Source: an uncultured Acidobacteriia bacterium
Lineage (GTDB): Bacteria > Acidobacteriota > Terriglobia > Bryobacterales > Bryobacteraceae
DNA length: 64,000 nucleotides
NCBI GenBank assembly: GCA_903907865.1
Contig: CAIVPR010000003.1
Span: forward strand, 19,235 to 83,234
Reading direction: 5' to 3'
Made by a program: the position numbers and the translations under genes. The stretch's first letter is position 1. Every line of letters begins with the position of its first letter. Under the pieces are notes generated by a model. The model did not search any database and was not told the origin of the DNA. It was given only the letters and a program-made list of their open reading frames with translations. This document shows, one piece after another, positions 27,636 through 36,825 of the stretch.

Positions 27636-27642
27636 TCCTCCT
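27636..27642 (-). promoter_or_regulatory. Shine-Dalgarno of the giant-protein cluster
   Basis: AGGAGGA on the minus strand precedes GTG (27631) by 4 nt and ATG (27622) by 13 nt, which favours the GTG start. Confidence 0.6.
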
Positions 27643-28115
27643 GTATTGGAAACGTTACCACGCGCTCCAACAGAAATGCAACAACAAATAATAGGTTTTT
27701 TGATGCGCCCAAGACATGCGGGGAACATCCCATTACACTTCTGTTTCAGTAGTGGAACCTAACCGCATGTTCCCAACCGGTCACAACTTATATTTCAAGT
27801 GGAATCAGCAACATCCGAGATTCCTCGCACGTTTTCCGGCCGGGGCATGACACAATGTTCCCGGACACACCCACATCCACGCAAGCGCCGACTCGTGGCG
27901 CGCAATCCTGCGTGCCGCGTCGAGAATCCTCTCGACGCATGCCCGGCGGGTCGGTGGGCACAGCCACCCAAATGGGTCTGTTCGGCTCTGTTTTGGGCCT
28001 GTTTCAAGGTCAAACCAGCCTCCGCCGACACACACGAAAGACAGCTTTTGCAAATGGAATCAATACTTTACATGGGTATTCCGCCCCCGAGCCCGCCGCG
28101 CGCCATAATGGGCAG
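27643..28115. other. Gene-free interval with a 9-bp hairpin
   Basis: This divergent intergenic region lies between the minus-strand cluster and the plus-strand zinc-ribbon gene and should hold promoters for both. A perfect hairpin GCGTCGAGA-ATCC-TCTCGACGC lies at 27917-27938 without a T-tract. Short open frames cross this interval on both strands but show no family features or ribosome binding sites. The part 27660-27800 is relatively A+T-rich, as expected for a promoter region. Confidence 0.45.
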
Positions 28116-28418
28116 ATGGCCCATGCCCTGTTCGAAGTGACCTGCCCCTGCTGCCAGGGAGTTCTCAAGATCGACCCCGACCTGAAGGCCGTCATCTCCC
28201 ACGTGGAGCCGGTGAAAGCCAGGCCCATCGAGGACCTGGCGGCGGCGGTCCAGAAGTTGAAGGGCGAGTCGGGCCGTCGGGAAGAGGCGTTCCAGAAGTC
28301 GTTCGCGGCGGAAAAGAACCAGAGCCAGGTGCTCAACCGGAAGTTCGATGAACTGTTCAAGCAGGCCAAGGCCGACCCGCAGTTCGGCAAGAAGCCGCGC
28401 GATTTCGACCTCGACTGA
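28116..28418 (+). CDS. Small hypothetical protein with N-terminal Cys cluster
   Basis: This 100-aa protein starts at ATG 28116 (MAHALFEVTCPCCQGVL). The CPCC motif at residues 10-13 suggests half of a zinc ribbon or a metal/redox site. The rest is a charged, helical, probably coiled-coil region (LAAAVQKLKGESGRREE) ending in an acidic tail (RDFDLD). The frame continues upstream, but nothing there resembles a protein. It lies 20 nt upstream of the Uma2 gene and may be co-transcribed with it. Function unknown. Confidence 0.7.
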   Translation: MAHALFEVTCPCCQGVLKIDPDLKAVISHVEPVKARPIEDLAAAVQKLKGESGRREEAFQKSFAAEKNQSQVLNRKFDELFKQAKADPQFGKKPRDFDLD

Positions 28419-28438
28419 AATCGGGTATCCTAGGGGTT

Positions 28439-28984
28439 ATGGCCACCGCGACGATGATGACGGTCGAAGAGTTCGCGCAGATGCGGACTGGTGAACTCGA
28501 GGACTATGAGTTGGTCGAAGGAGAACTGATTCCGTTGTCGAGTGGAAAACCGTTGCACGGCATAGTCCGGGATCGCCTAGGGCGAGTCCTGGGCAACTAT
28601 TTTGAACGGAAACCGATCGGCGGGGCGGTCGCCGAAGTGGATTGCCGCGTCGCTGAATACACTGTGCGTAGACCGGACCTGTCGGTCTTCCTGGGGCCTC
28701 GTGCCTTGGAACTCGACCTCGACACGATCCCCGTACCCTACACGCCCGACATTGCGGTCGAGGTGCTCTCGCCCTCCGAAAGCGCTGTGGACGTCCACAG
28801 GAAGACGCTCGACTATCTGGCCGGGGGCGTCCAGGAAGTTTGGATCCTGGATACGGCGAACTGCGAAATATTCATCCAGACCGAAACCACGATCCAACTC
28901 CTGCGCGGAGATCGGACCCTCACCTCCCCGCTGCTTCCGGGATTCTCCGCCGTGGTTTCCCAGCTCCTCGCCGCCAAGCTCTAA
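28439..28984 (+). CDS. Uma2-family PD-(D/E)XK nuclease-like protein
   Basis: This 181-aa protein belongs to the Uma2 (DUF820) family, restriction-endonuclease-fold proteins abundant in Cyanobacteria and Acidobacteria. The order of elements fits: an N-terminal MTVEEFAQM helix, YELVEGELIPL with the conserved Glu, RRPDLSVF with the catalytic-type Asp, and DIAVEVLSPSESAVDVHRK with the Glu and Lys of the active site. The length is normal for the family. Family members are often encoded in many copies per genome, and their role is unclear; a mobile-element origin is suspected. The ATG start is clear. Confidence 0.9.
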   Translation: MATATMMTVEEFAQMRTGELEDYELVEGELIPLSSGKPLHGIVRDRLGRVLGNYFERKPIGGAVAEVDCRVAEYTVRRPDLSVFLGPRALELDLDTIPVPYTPDIAVEVLSPSESAVDVHRKTLDYLAGGVQEVWILDTANCEIFIQTETTIQLLRGDRTLTSPLLPGFSAVVSQLLAAKL

Positions 28985-29060
28985 CAGTCCGAATTCAACC
29001 TTGCTGCCAGACTAGAGGGGTAGCCCTCAGGTCCCCCATACCCGTTTCCCCGAGACAACG

Positions 29061-31496
29061 ATGCCCGAAAAGACATACGACCACCAGCAGATCGAACTGA
29101 AATGGCACGAGCGTTGGAGCCAGGATCCAACGCTATACCAGGCCGAGGAGAACTCCGCGCGCCCCAAGTACTACGTGCTCGAAATGCTCCCGTATCCCAG
29201 CGGCGCGTTGCACATCGGACACATCCGCAACTACTCGATTGGCGACGCCCTCGCCCGCTACATGTGGATGCGCGGCTACAACGTCCTGCACCCCATGGGC
29301 TGGGACGCCTTCGGCCTGCCCGCCGAGAACGCCGCCATCGCCAACCAGCGGCCCCCGCGCGAGTGGACCCTCTCCAATGTCGAGAAGATGAAGCGCACCC
29401 ACAGCCGCTTCGCCTTCTCCTACGACTGGGACCGCGAAGTCACTACATGCGAGCCCGACTACTACCGCTGGAACCAGTGGTTCTTCCTCCGCATGCTCGA
29501 AAAAGGCCTCGCCTACCAGAAGCAGGCGCTGGTCAACTGGTGTAACCAGTGCGCCACCGTGCTGGCCAACGAGCAGGTTGTCGACGGCTGCTGCTGGCGC
29601 CACGATTCCACGCCCGTCGAGCAGCGCGCCCTCGAACAATGGTTCCTGCGCACCACCGCCTACGCCGCCGACCTGCTGGAAGACATCAAGCAGCTCGAAG
29701 GCAACTGGCCGGACCGCGTCCTGACCATGCAGAAGAACTGGATCGGTCGCAGCGAGGGTGCCGAGGTGGACTTCACCATCCAAGGCTATGGGCCGGTGCG
29801 CGTCTTCACCACGCGCGTCGACACCATCTTCGGTGCCACCTGCATGATCCTGGCGCCGGAGCACGCCATTGTCGCAACGCTGTCCGAAGATCTGAAGGCG
29901 CAGGCCAAGCGAATGGTGGACGCACGGGCCAACCAGGGTCCCGGCGATGTGTTGAAGGATGGCTTCGACACCGGCCTGCGCGCGGTCAACCCCTTCAGCG
30001 GCGAGACCATCCCGATCTGGGTCGGCAACTTCGTCCTGATGGGCTACGGCACGGGCGCGATCATGGCCGTCCCGGCGCACGACGAACGCGATTTCGAATT
30101 CTGCCGGAAGTACGGAATCGATGTCGTGCCTGTCATCAAGCCGGTGGACGGCGACCTGCCGGACGGCGCGACCATGACCGTCGCCAACGGCGATTACGGC
30201 ATCGTGGCCAACTCCGGCCAATGGTCGGGCATGACGAGCGAGGACGCCCGCCGCGAAATGGCCGCCCACGCCGAGCGCGAAGGCTTCGGCAAATCCGCCA
30301 TCACGTGGCGGCTGAAGGACTGGGGCGTTTCCCGCCAGCGGTACTGGGGCACCCCGATTCCCGTCATCCACTGCCCGAAATGCGGTGTGGTGGGCGTGCC
30401 GGACGACCAGCTCCCCGTGCTGCTGCCCCGCCAGGTACAGATCACGGGCAAGGGCCGCTCGCCGCTGGCCGACGTGCCGGAGTTCGTGGACGTGCCCTGC
30501 CCCAAGTGCGGCGAGCCCTCCAAGCGCGAGACCGACACGATGGACACATTCGTCGACTCCAGCTGGTACTTTTACCGCTACTGCGACGCCAAGAACTCGA
30601 ATGCGCCGTTCGATCCCGCCAAGATCGCCTACTGGTTCCCCATCGACCAGTACATCGGGGGCGTCGAACACGCCATCCTGCACCTGATCTACTCGCGCTT
30701 CTGGACCAAGATGATGCGCGACATCGGGCTGATCACCAACGCAGAGCCGGTGAAGAAGCTCTTCACTCAGGGCATGGTGATCGCCAACGGCGCGAAGATG
30801 TCGAAGTCGAAGGGCAATGTGGTGAACGCCGATCTGGTCGCGGACGAATTCGGGGCCGACACCGCGCGCCTGTTCGCCCTCTTCGCCGCGCCTCCGGAGC
30901 GCGACATGGACTGGACGGAAGCCGGTGCCGAGGGCATCTACCGGTTCCTCGGCCGTGTCTACCGTTTCGCCACGCGCAACATCGGCACCGCGGGAGGCGA
31001 TGGCTCTTCCGACGCCAAGATCCTGCGCAAGCTCCACCAGGTCCTGATGAAGGTCACGCAGGATTTCGACTCGCGGTGGCATTTCAATACGTCCATCGCG
31101 GCCATGATGGAGTTGCTGAACGAGCTGCACGCGGAGGAATCGAAGATTTCGGCTGCGGCGATGGCGCAGTCGATCGAGATCGTGACGTTCTTGCTGGCCC
31201 CCTTCGCACCGTATTTGGCGCAGGAATTGTGGGAGGAACAGGGCAAGTCCGGGCCGGTGTTCCGGCAACAATGGCCGGCGTTCGACGCGGAGTTGGCGCG
31301 GGAGACGGACGTCGAGATCCCGGTCCAAATCAACGGCAAACTGCGGGCGCGCGTGACGGTTCCTGCGGGGCTCGACAAGGACGCGCTGGAAGCGGCGGTG
31401 CGGGCGGATGAGAAGGTGGCGGCTCAGATTGAGGGCAAGACGGTGGTCAAGGTGATCGCGGTGGTGGACAAGTTGGTGAACATTGTCGTGAAGTAG
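29061..31496 (+). CDS. leuS: Leucyl-tRNA synthetase
   Basis: This 811-aa class I aminoacyl-tRNA synthetase charges tRNA-Leu with leucine in the cytoplasm. The HIGH signature is in [14 protein letters not shown] near residue 50, and the KMSKS loop in [12 protein letters not shown] near residue 576. The CP1 editing domain lies between (residues about 220-400), with the [12 protein letters not shown] block. Zinc-type cysteines (CPKCG) occur twice. The C-terminus ([11 protein letters not shown]) is the usual tRNA-binding end. It is slightly short for a bacterial LeuRS but complete. A small membrane protein gene starts 12 nt after the stop. Confidence 0.98.
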   Translation: MPEKTYDHQQIELKWHERWSQDPTLYQAEENSARPKYYVLEMLPYPSGALHIGHIRNYSIGDALARYMWMRGYNVLHPMGWDAFGLPAENAAIANQRPPREWTLSNVEKMKRTHSRFAFSYDWDREVTTCEPDYYRWNQWFFLRMLEKGLAYQKQALVNWCNQCATVLANEQVVDGCCWRHDSTPVEQRALEQWFLRTTAYAADLLEDIKQLEGNWPDRVLTMQKNWIGRSEGAEVDFTIQGYGPVRVFTTRVDTIFGATCMILAPEHAIVATLSEDLKAQAKRMVDARANQGPGDVLKDGFDTGLRAVNPFSGETIPIWVGNFVLMGYGTGAIMAVPAHDERDFEFCRKYGIDVVPVIKPVDGDLPDGATMTVANGDYGIVANSGQWSGMTSEDARREMAAHAEREGFGKSAITWRLKDWGVSRQRYWGTPIPVIHCPKCGVVGVPDDQLPVLLPRQVQITGKGRSPLADVPEFVDVPCPKCGEPSKRETDTMDTFVDSSWYFYRYCDAKNSNAPFDPAKIAYWFPIDQYIGGVEHAILHLIYSRFWTKMMRDIGLITNAEPVKKLFTQGMVIANGAKMSKSKGNVVNADLVADEFGADTARLFALFAAPPERDMDWTEAGAEGIYRFLGRVYRFATRNIGTAGGDGSSDAKILRKLHQVLMKVTQDFDSRWHFNTSIAAMMELLNELHAEESKISAAAMAQSIEIVTFLLAPFAPYLAQELWEEQGKSGPVFRQQWPAFDAELARETDVEIPVQINGKLRARVTVPAGLDKDALEAAVRADEKVAAQIEGKTVVKVIAVVDKLVNIVVK

Positions 31497-31508
31497 GACG
31501 GGAACGCG

Positions 31509-32030
31509 ATGCCCGAGACCGATCCTCAGCCCCACCGGCAGCAGTTGCTGTACTGGCGTCACATGGCAGACCTGAAGATCGACGCCTGCTACGTGCGTCG
31601 ATACCGCGACCATGTCGGTAAACGGGTGGCGTGGCTGTCCGCCTTGAGAGCCGTCGCATCCAGCGGCAGCATTGCGGCTTGGGTGATTTGGCGAGACCAT
31701 GCCTTCTGGTGGGGCATGATCATTGCGCTGTCCCAATTGGCCGATGCGCTGAAAGACGTGTTCCCTTGGGCGAAGCGGCATGCTGCGACAAGCGAACACG
31801 CCGCAACGCTTGCCAGCATGTTTATCGACGCCCAGTGGGAATGGGAGAACATCACGTCGGGAAAATTCGACGACAACGAAATCATTGACAGGACACACTG
31901 GTTGCGTAGCCGCCATCACGAGACGGAAGCGAGGAACTTCCCAAACGGCCTTCCTTTTATCGACGGACTGTTCGCCCAAGCCGAGGCGGATGCAGTCAAA
32001 TATCTGCAGGCCACATACGAGGTAGAATAG
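31509..32030 (+). CDS. Two-helix membrane protein, SLATT-like topology
   Basis: This 173-aa protein is of unknown family. After a soluble helical N-terminus (residues 1-40) come two hydrophobic segments, about 42-60 (SALRAVASSGSIAAWVIW) and 66-82 (FWWGMIIALSQLADAL), then a long charged helical C-terminus. Two membrane helices joined to a cytosolic bundle is the topology of SLATT-domain effectors of bacterial conflict systems, but I see no decisive motif. The gene starts 12 nt after leuS and is followed 18 nt later by a 51-codon gene with its own strong ribosome binding site. The pair may be a cassette inserted behind leuS. Confidence 0.7.
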   Translation: MPETDPQPHRQQLLYWRHMADLKIDACYVRRYRDHVGKRVAWLSALRAVASSGSIAAWVIWRDHAFWWGMIIALSQLADALKDVFPWAKRHAATSEHAATLASMFIDAQWEWENITSGKFDDNEIIDRTHWLRSRHHETEARNFPNGLPFIDGLFAQAEADAVKYLQATYEVE

Positions 32031-32048
32031 GGATTTGGAGGACGAGAC

Positions 32049-32204
32049 ATGAAGAAACTACCTAAGTTGCAACTGTCCCACGCTTGGGATAGTTCCATCA
32101 GACCCGCTACACGTGTTGAGATTCCCACTCCCAAAGGGTTAGCACTTCCACGACCGTCCCGCGCACTGCAAATCGCACCTTCGGCGGAACAACCCGCCAA
32201 GTAG
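32049..32204 (+). CDS. 51-residue basic, Pro-rich peptide
   Basis: The frame MKKLPKLQLSHAWDSSIR... encodes 51 residues rich in Lys, Arg and Pro, with no membrane segment. It has an excellent Shine-Dalgarno (GGAGGA, 32037-32042) 6 nt before the ATG and lies 18 nt after the membrane protein gene, so it is very likely translated with it. The function is unknown. Possible roles are an antitoxin, a regulator of the membrane partner, or a short accessory peptide. It is too short to assign by family. Confidence 0.6.
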   Translation: MKKLPKLQLSHAWDSSIRPATRVEIPTPKGLALPRPSRALQIAPSAEQPAK

Positions 32205-32238
32205 CCCCCCTGCGGTGCACCATCGCCGCCCCAACTCC

Positions 32239-33240
32239 ATGAAAGCCCTCCTCCTCTCCGGTCCCCGCGACCTCAAACTAATCGACATGCCGTCGGCGCC
32301 GCTGACCCCCGGCCAAGTTCGTCTTCGCATCCGCAAAGTCGGCATCTGCGGCTCGGACTACTCCAGCATCGCCGGAAAGTTGCCCTTCACGCGGTTCCCC
32401 ATCGTCCCCGGCCATGAGGCCACGGGGGAAGTGGTCGAAACTTGCGGCGTTTCAGGCTGGAACACCGGCGACCGCGCCACCATCCACCCTATCCTCTGCG
32501 ACCGCAACGACCCCATGTTCGCCCTCGGCCGCGTCCACCATTCGGATTCGACCGAAGTCCTCGGCGTCGTCTCTCGCAATGGTGCCTATGCCGAGGAGGT
32601 CGTGGTCGAGGACTACATGCTCCGCCCCGTCCCCGCCACCATGTCGGATGACGCGGCGGCCATGATCGAGCCCGTCGATGTAGCCGTCCGTGCTCTCCGC
32701 CGCGGCGAACTCCAAAAGGGTGAACGCGTTCTGGTCCTGGGAGCTGGGAACATCGGCCTCCTTATCGTCCAAGCCGCCCGCGCAATGGGCGCAGGGTACG
32801 TCGCCGTGACCGATCTGGTCCAGGACAAACTGGACCTCGCCTCCACCCTTGGGGTCGACGAAACAATCAACGTTTCCGACGGCCTCCCCGCCGAAAAGAT
32901 CGAAAAGCGCTTCGACCTCGTAATCGACGGCGTCGGCACCGAATCCAGCGTCCGCGACGCCCTGCTGGCCTGCCGTCGCGGCGGCCGCATCGTCGTTTAC
33001 GGCGTGCCGGCGGGCGACATCACGTTCGCGTTGCGCGGCGCGTTCGCCAAGGACGTCTCGCTGATGACCAGCCGCCTCTACGACGCGTCGTTCGAAGAAG
33101 CCTTGGCGCTGGTCGAATCCGGTGCCGTCAAGACCACCGAAATCATCACTCACCGCGTCGACCTAGCGGACGCCCCCGCCTTGATCCAGCGCATTCTGGA
33201 CGGCCAGGAGCGGCCGATCAAGGTCATGATCACGGTCTAA
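32239..33240 (+). CDS. Zinc-type alcohol/sorbitol dehydrogenase family enzyme
   Basis: This 333-aa MDR-family oxidoreductase starts at ATG 32239; an upstream GTG at 32215 is also possible. The N-terminal catalytic domain has GICGSDYSS (Cys ligand) and PGHEATGEVVE (His and Glu). The NAD-binding fold shows LVLGAGNIGLLIVQ. The family includes L-threonine, sorbitol and L-idonate dehydrogenases. The lobe that normally carries four structural-zinc cysteines has only one (IHPILCDRNDP), so the structural zinc is absent. An SDR follows 14 nt downstream, and the pair probably catalyse successive redox steps on a sugar acid or polyol. Confidence 0.88.
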   Translation: MKALLLSGPRDLKLIDMPSAPLTPGQVRLRIRKVGICGSDYSSIAGKLPFTRFPIVPGHEATGEVVETCGVSGWNTGDRATIHPILCDRNDPMFALGRVHHSDSTEVLGVVSRNGAYAEEVVVEDYMLRPVPATMSDDAAAMIEPVDVAVRALRRGELQKGERVLVLGAGNIGLLIVQAARAMGAGYVAVTDLVQDKLDLASTLGVDETINVSDGLPAEKIEKRFDLVIDGVGTESSVRDALLACRRGGRIVVYGVPAGDITFALRGAFAKDVSLMTSRLYDASFEEALALVESGAVKTTEIITHRVDLADAPALIQRILDGQERPIKVMITV

Positions 33241-33254
33241 AAGGAGCTTCCCAC

Positions 33255-34016
33255 ATGCACAATTTGTTCTCAGTGGAGGGCAAGATCGTCCACGTCAGCG
33301 GCGGTTCGCGCGGCATCGGCCTCGCCATCGCGGAGGGTTTCGCGCGCGCCGGAGCCAAAGTAGTTGTCAGTTCTCGCGATGAGACATCGCTCCAAGCCAC
33401 CGGCCTCGCCTACGAGGTCTGCGACGTCACCGATGCAGCCCAAGTGGAGCGCTGCGCCGCCAACATCGTGGAGCGCTTCGGACACATTGACGCGTTGTTC
33501 AACGTTGCTGGCATCAACTTCCGCCACGCGGCGGAAACGTTTCCGGCAGACAAGCTGCAAGCCATTCTGGACGTCAACGTCAAGGGGAACTACCTGATGG
33601 CCCGCTCTTGCGGGTTCCACATGGTGGAGCGCAAACGGGGCAAGATCATTAATATCGCCAGCCTTCACACGCTGCAGAGCTTGGCCGGGGTGAGCGCCTA
33701 CGGGATGAGCAAAGGAGCAATCGGCTCCATGACCCGAGCCTTGGCCGTTGAATGGGCCGCACACAACGTCCAGGTCAACGCCATCGCTCCGGGATTCATC
33801 GTGACCGACCTGAACCGGAAGCTGTGGGACGATCCCACCATGCGCGGCTGGGTGGAGGATCGTACCCCGGCGCACCGCTTAGGGCAGCCTTCGGACCTCG
33901 TCGGTCTGTCGATCTTCCTCGCGAGCGGCGCGTCCGACTTCATCACCGGACAGGTCATCGCGGCGGACGGCGGCTTTACTGCCGGTTCCACGTGGCCGCT
34001 AGTCGTACCGCGTTAG
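33255..34016 (+). CDS. SDR-family oxidoreductase
   Basis: This is a 253-aa classical short-chain dehydrogenase. The cofactor motif is SGGSRGIGLAIAEG (residues about 15-28). NVAGIN, the active-site Ser in NIASLHT and the YGMSK catalytic Tyr/Lys pair are all present. The C-terminal SGASDFITGQVIAADGGF is the standard family ending. Similar enzymes act as gluconate 5-dehydrogenases or 3-oxoacyl reductases. Because it forms an operon with a polyol-type alcohol dehydrogenase (14-nt gap, ribosome site AAGGAG), a sugar or sugar-acid substrate is more likely. Confidence 0.9.
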   Translation: MHNLFSVEGKIVHVSGGSRGIGLAIAEGFARAGAKVVVSSRDETSLQATGLAYEVCDVTDAAQVERCAANIVERFGHIDALFNVAGINFRHAAETFPADKLQAILDVNVKGNYLMARSCGFHMVERKRGKIINIASLHTLQSLAGVSAYGMSKGAIGSMTRALAVEWAAHNVQVNAIAPGFIVTDLNRKLWDDPTMRGWVEDRTPAHRLGQPSDLVGLSIFLASGASDFITGQVIAADGGFTAGSTWPLVVPR

Positions 34017-34200
34017 GCAGGCCCCTCAGCAGGGCTGCCGCCCCCAAGGCACGCCGGTCGCGAACAAAATTCACTTTCCCCAGCACAAAAGCCTAAAGCC
34101 CGCTCCCCAATCTGCCGATAAGCACAGTAGCGCCTGGAATCTTGAGCGCCCCGCGACATCGACGTTGCGGAGAACACCTTGACAATTAAGGATGGTCCCA

Positions 34201-36825
34201 ATGGACTTAAAGGCTCTAAGAGGGTGCGGCGGAACTGTGTTCGCCGCAACACTCTCCGCAATGTTTTTTGCGGGCAACCTGTTCGCGGTTAGTCTTGCCA
34301 CAACAAGCACCCCGGCGGTAACATGCAGTACGGCAACCGGACCCGGCGCAGCCGCGACGATTGTGATCAAGCCTCTGGTAGCGTTAACCGGCGTCAACAC
34401 CTTGGCGGTAAACTTCACCGCCCCGGGATCAGGCTTGGTGGTTACGCCGCCCTCAAGCACAACGCTAACCCTCGCCAACCAGGCTGCGGGGCTAAGCTAC
34501 ACTGTTTCGATCGTCAATGGCTGCGTTGGAGCCAGTACAGGCAGCACCAACATCCAGTTCAAGGTTGGCAGTACCAACGACATCACTGTCGCAGTCGCCG
34601 CCACCGTGACGGCGACGACATCCGGTCTTGCCGCGTCCGGTGTCACGATCACATGCACCAAGGTCGGTTCAACCTACACACCTGGCCCTGCGCAGACCGT
34701 TTCGGTGACATCTGCCGCGACTGGCGGCACCGCATTTACCGTCGACACGTCGGTGGCACCTCCGCCATCGTGGCTGACCGTTACCCCCACAACCGGCGGC
34801 ACGGCCAGTGCCACGCCCGTGACGTTCACCGTCGCGGCAGCAAGCGGGTGCGGGGCGTTCGCCGTATCCACATCCAATGTGGCGACGTTGCACTTGATCA
34901 ACGCGCCTGCACCGGATAAATTGGTAACGGTCACCCTTCAGATCGTTCCCCCGTCGCCGATTACGGCCACCCCGTCGCCCGCAACCCTTTCCTACATCAA
35001 GGGATCAGGCACAGCTGGCTACGTCGACGTCCACGTGACCTCCAGCGTTACTCCCGCGCCGTTCTTCGCTGTCAACACAGCCTCGCTACCGATCTGGCTC
35101 ACGGTGGATTCCACCACGGGAACGGTGCCCAAGAACCTTCGACTCAGCACCACCAGCGTTGCCGATACCCTGGCGCCGGGCACCTACAGCGCTACGGTCT
35201 ATTTGAAGGTGTCGGGATATGCCGACCTGCCCGTCCCCGTCAGCCTGTTGATCAACAACAAGCCCCCCCGCCTGTCCGTCGCCGAAGGCACGACACGGAA
35301 CCTGTCCTGGACAATTGGCACGCCCCTGCCCACGCCGTTCATTACGGCGGTATCGAGTGACGCGCCGATCTCCTACACAACATCGACGGGCGGCACGCTC
35401 GCGCCGATCATTTCATCCGCACAACAGTCCGGGCTCGCGTACAGCTTCGGGACCCAGATCAACGTCACATTCAATCCCCTGATCTTCGCCGCTGCGCAGC
35501 CGGGCAGCATCCTTACGGGAACGGTGACACTCACGTGGGGTAGTCCCGCATCGACGGTCGTAGTCACGTTCGCCGTGAGTATCCTTTCTCCAGGCGCAAC
35601 GGTTTCGGGCCTCAGTCCGGCGAGTTTGCCCACGGCAAATCCCGGTCAGACCTTCACCGTCGTGCTGACTGGCAGTGGCTTCGTGCCGAGCACCGACCCC
35701 ACACAGAAAACCAAGGTGGGAGTTGTTGTCGGAGGCGCGTTGGTTTCTGACACCAACATGGCGGCTAATATCGTCAACGCTTCGAATATCATCCTTACGG
35801 TCACCGTCCCCGCAGTCGCGGACGCCAACCTTCCGTTCTCAGTCTCCGGGCCGGGCGGATCCGTGGTGATCGGCATCTGCAATCCCGGCGGAGGCACGTG
35901 CACCATTCCAACCGGTTCGGCTACATTGACCATCGGCTCGGGTCCCATCGTGCAAGCAGTCACGAGCGCGTCAGCTTTTGTCCAGGTCGCGCCACCGGCG
36001 CTACAGTCGGTCGCCCCGTACGACATGGCGAGCATCTTCGGCGCAAATTTCTGCACATCGGGAGGAACCGGTTGCAGCAGCAGCCAGATACTCTCTGGTG
36101 TTGAGGATCCGTCGACCCTGCGCTATTCAACATCCGTCTCGCCGGACGCAGCCTCAGCCACCCAACGTTCACTTTCGGTTGCGTTCCAAGTCCACAACGC
36201 CTCCACGGTAATAGGCCTCGCGCCGATACTGTTTGCGACCAACGGCCAGATCAACTTGATGGTGCCATCCGCAGTGTCGGCATACATCGGCAGCCAGGTG
36301 GACATCGTTGTGAATTTCGGTTACGGCTCTGGAGCCACCATGAAAAGCAGCGCACCCTTCGCCGTCAATGTTGCGGCGACCAATCCGGGGATCTTCACCG
36401 TCGGGTCGGATGGCCAGGGCGACGGTGCCGCTCTCAGCTCCACCTATACCTTGATCAACGCCGGCAATCCTGCAGGCGTACGGTCCACGGCGACGGATTC
36501 CGACACCATATCGGTCTACCTGACAGGTCTGGGGGCACCCGACAGCACGGCAGACAATGCCAACAGCGGTGCCGGAGCTTGGTCGGCAGACTGTGTTACC
36601 GTCGCCAGCTACGCCGTCTCGCTGAACGCTCTGGCGGGCAGTTCATTGGCAAACGTCGACGGAACCGTGCTGCAGAGCCTTCTGCTCAACTCGGGCAGGC
36701 TCCCTCCCTGCGTACAGTCCTCGTCCACGAACGTCCCGTCGGTCACCGTCGGTGGTGTGGCCGCAACAGTGCTCTACGCGGGATTCGTCCCCGATACGGT
36801 AGCCGGACTGTACCAGGTAACGTGA
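34201..36825 (+). CDS. Secreted BACON/IPT protein with TIGR03437 domain, frameshifted 3' end
   Basis: This frame encodes 874 residues from ATG 34201, chosen because AAGGA lies 8 nt upstream (34188-34192). After a signal peptide come BACON-like domains (PSWLTVTP, LPIWLTVD), an IPT domain (GATVSGLSPASLP) and most of a TIGR03437 domain (YDMASIFGANF, NGQINLMVP, ISVYLTGLGAP). The frame stops abruptly at 36823 right after VAGLYQVT, in the middle of the domain's last conserved strand. The missing residues follow at once in another frame (VTLPGSAAGPF). A single extra base near 36817-36822 would restore the family sequence LYQVNVTLP. Thus the gene is frameshifted in this copy, or the assembly has a one-base error. 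Confidence 0.85.
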   Translation: MDLKALRGCGGTVFAATLSAMFFAGNLFAVSLATTSTPAVTCSTATGPGAAATIVIKPLVALTGVNTLAVNFTAPGSGLVVTPPSSTTLTLANQAAGLSYTVSIVNGCVGASTGSTNIQFKVGSTNDITVAVAATVTATTSGLAASGVTITCTKVGSTYTPGPAQTVSVTSAATGGTAFTVDTSVAPPPSWLTVTPTTGGTASATPVTFTVAAASGCGAFAVSTSNVATLHLINAPAPDKLVTVTLQIVPPSPITATPSPATLSYIKGSGTAGYVDVHVTSSVTPAPFFAVNTASLPIWLTVDSTTGTVPKNLRLSTTSVADTLAPGTYSATVYLKVSGYADLPVPVSLLINNKPPRLSVAEGTTRNLSWTIGTPLPTPFITAVSSDAPISYTTSTGGTLAPIISSAQQSGLAYSFGTQINVTFNPLIFAAAQPGSILTGTVTLTWGSPASTVVVTFAVSILSPGATVSGLSPASLPTANPGQTFTVVLTGSGFVPSTDPTQKTKVGVVVGGALVSDTNMAANIVNASNIILTVTVPAVADANLPFSVSGPGGSVVIGICNPGGGTCTIPTGSATLTIGSGPIVQAVTSASAFVQVAPPALQSVAPYDMASIFGANFCTSGGTGCSSSQILSGVEDPSTLRYSTSVSPDAASATQRSLSVAFQVHNASTVIGLAPILFATNGQINLMVPSAVSAYIGSQVDIVVNFGYGSGATMKSSAPFAVNVAATNPGIFTVGSDGQGDGAALSSTYTLINAGNPAGVRSTATDSDTISVYLTGLGAPDSTADNANSGAGAWSADCVTVASYAVSLNALAGSSLANVDGTVLQSLLLNSGRLPPCVQSSSTNVPSVTVGGVAATVLYAGFVPDTVAGLYQVT

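Noticed and set aside
27799..28140. Small open frames upstream of the zinc-ribbon gene on both strands
   Set aside because: No ribosome binding sites, domains or natural composition; the region is better explained as a divergent promoter.
29133..31979. Long open frame (948 codons) antisense to leuS
   Set aside because: It has no family features, and leuS on the other strand has complete catalytic motifs. Long antisense frames are expected in G+C-rich genes.
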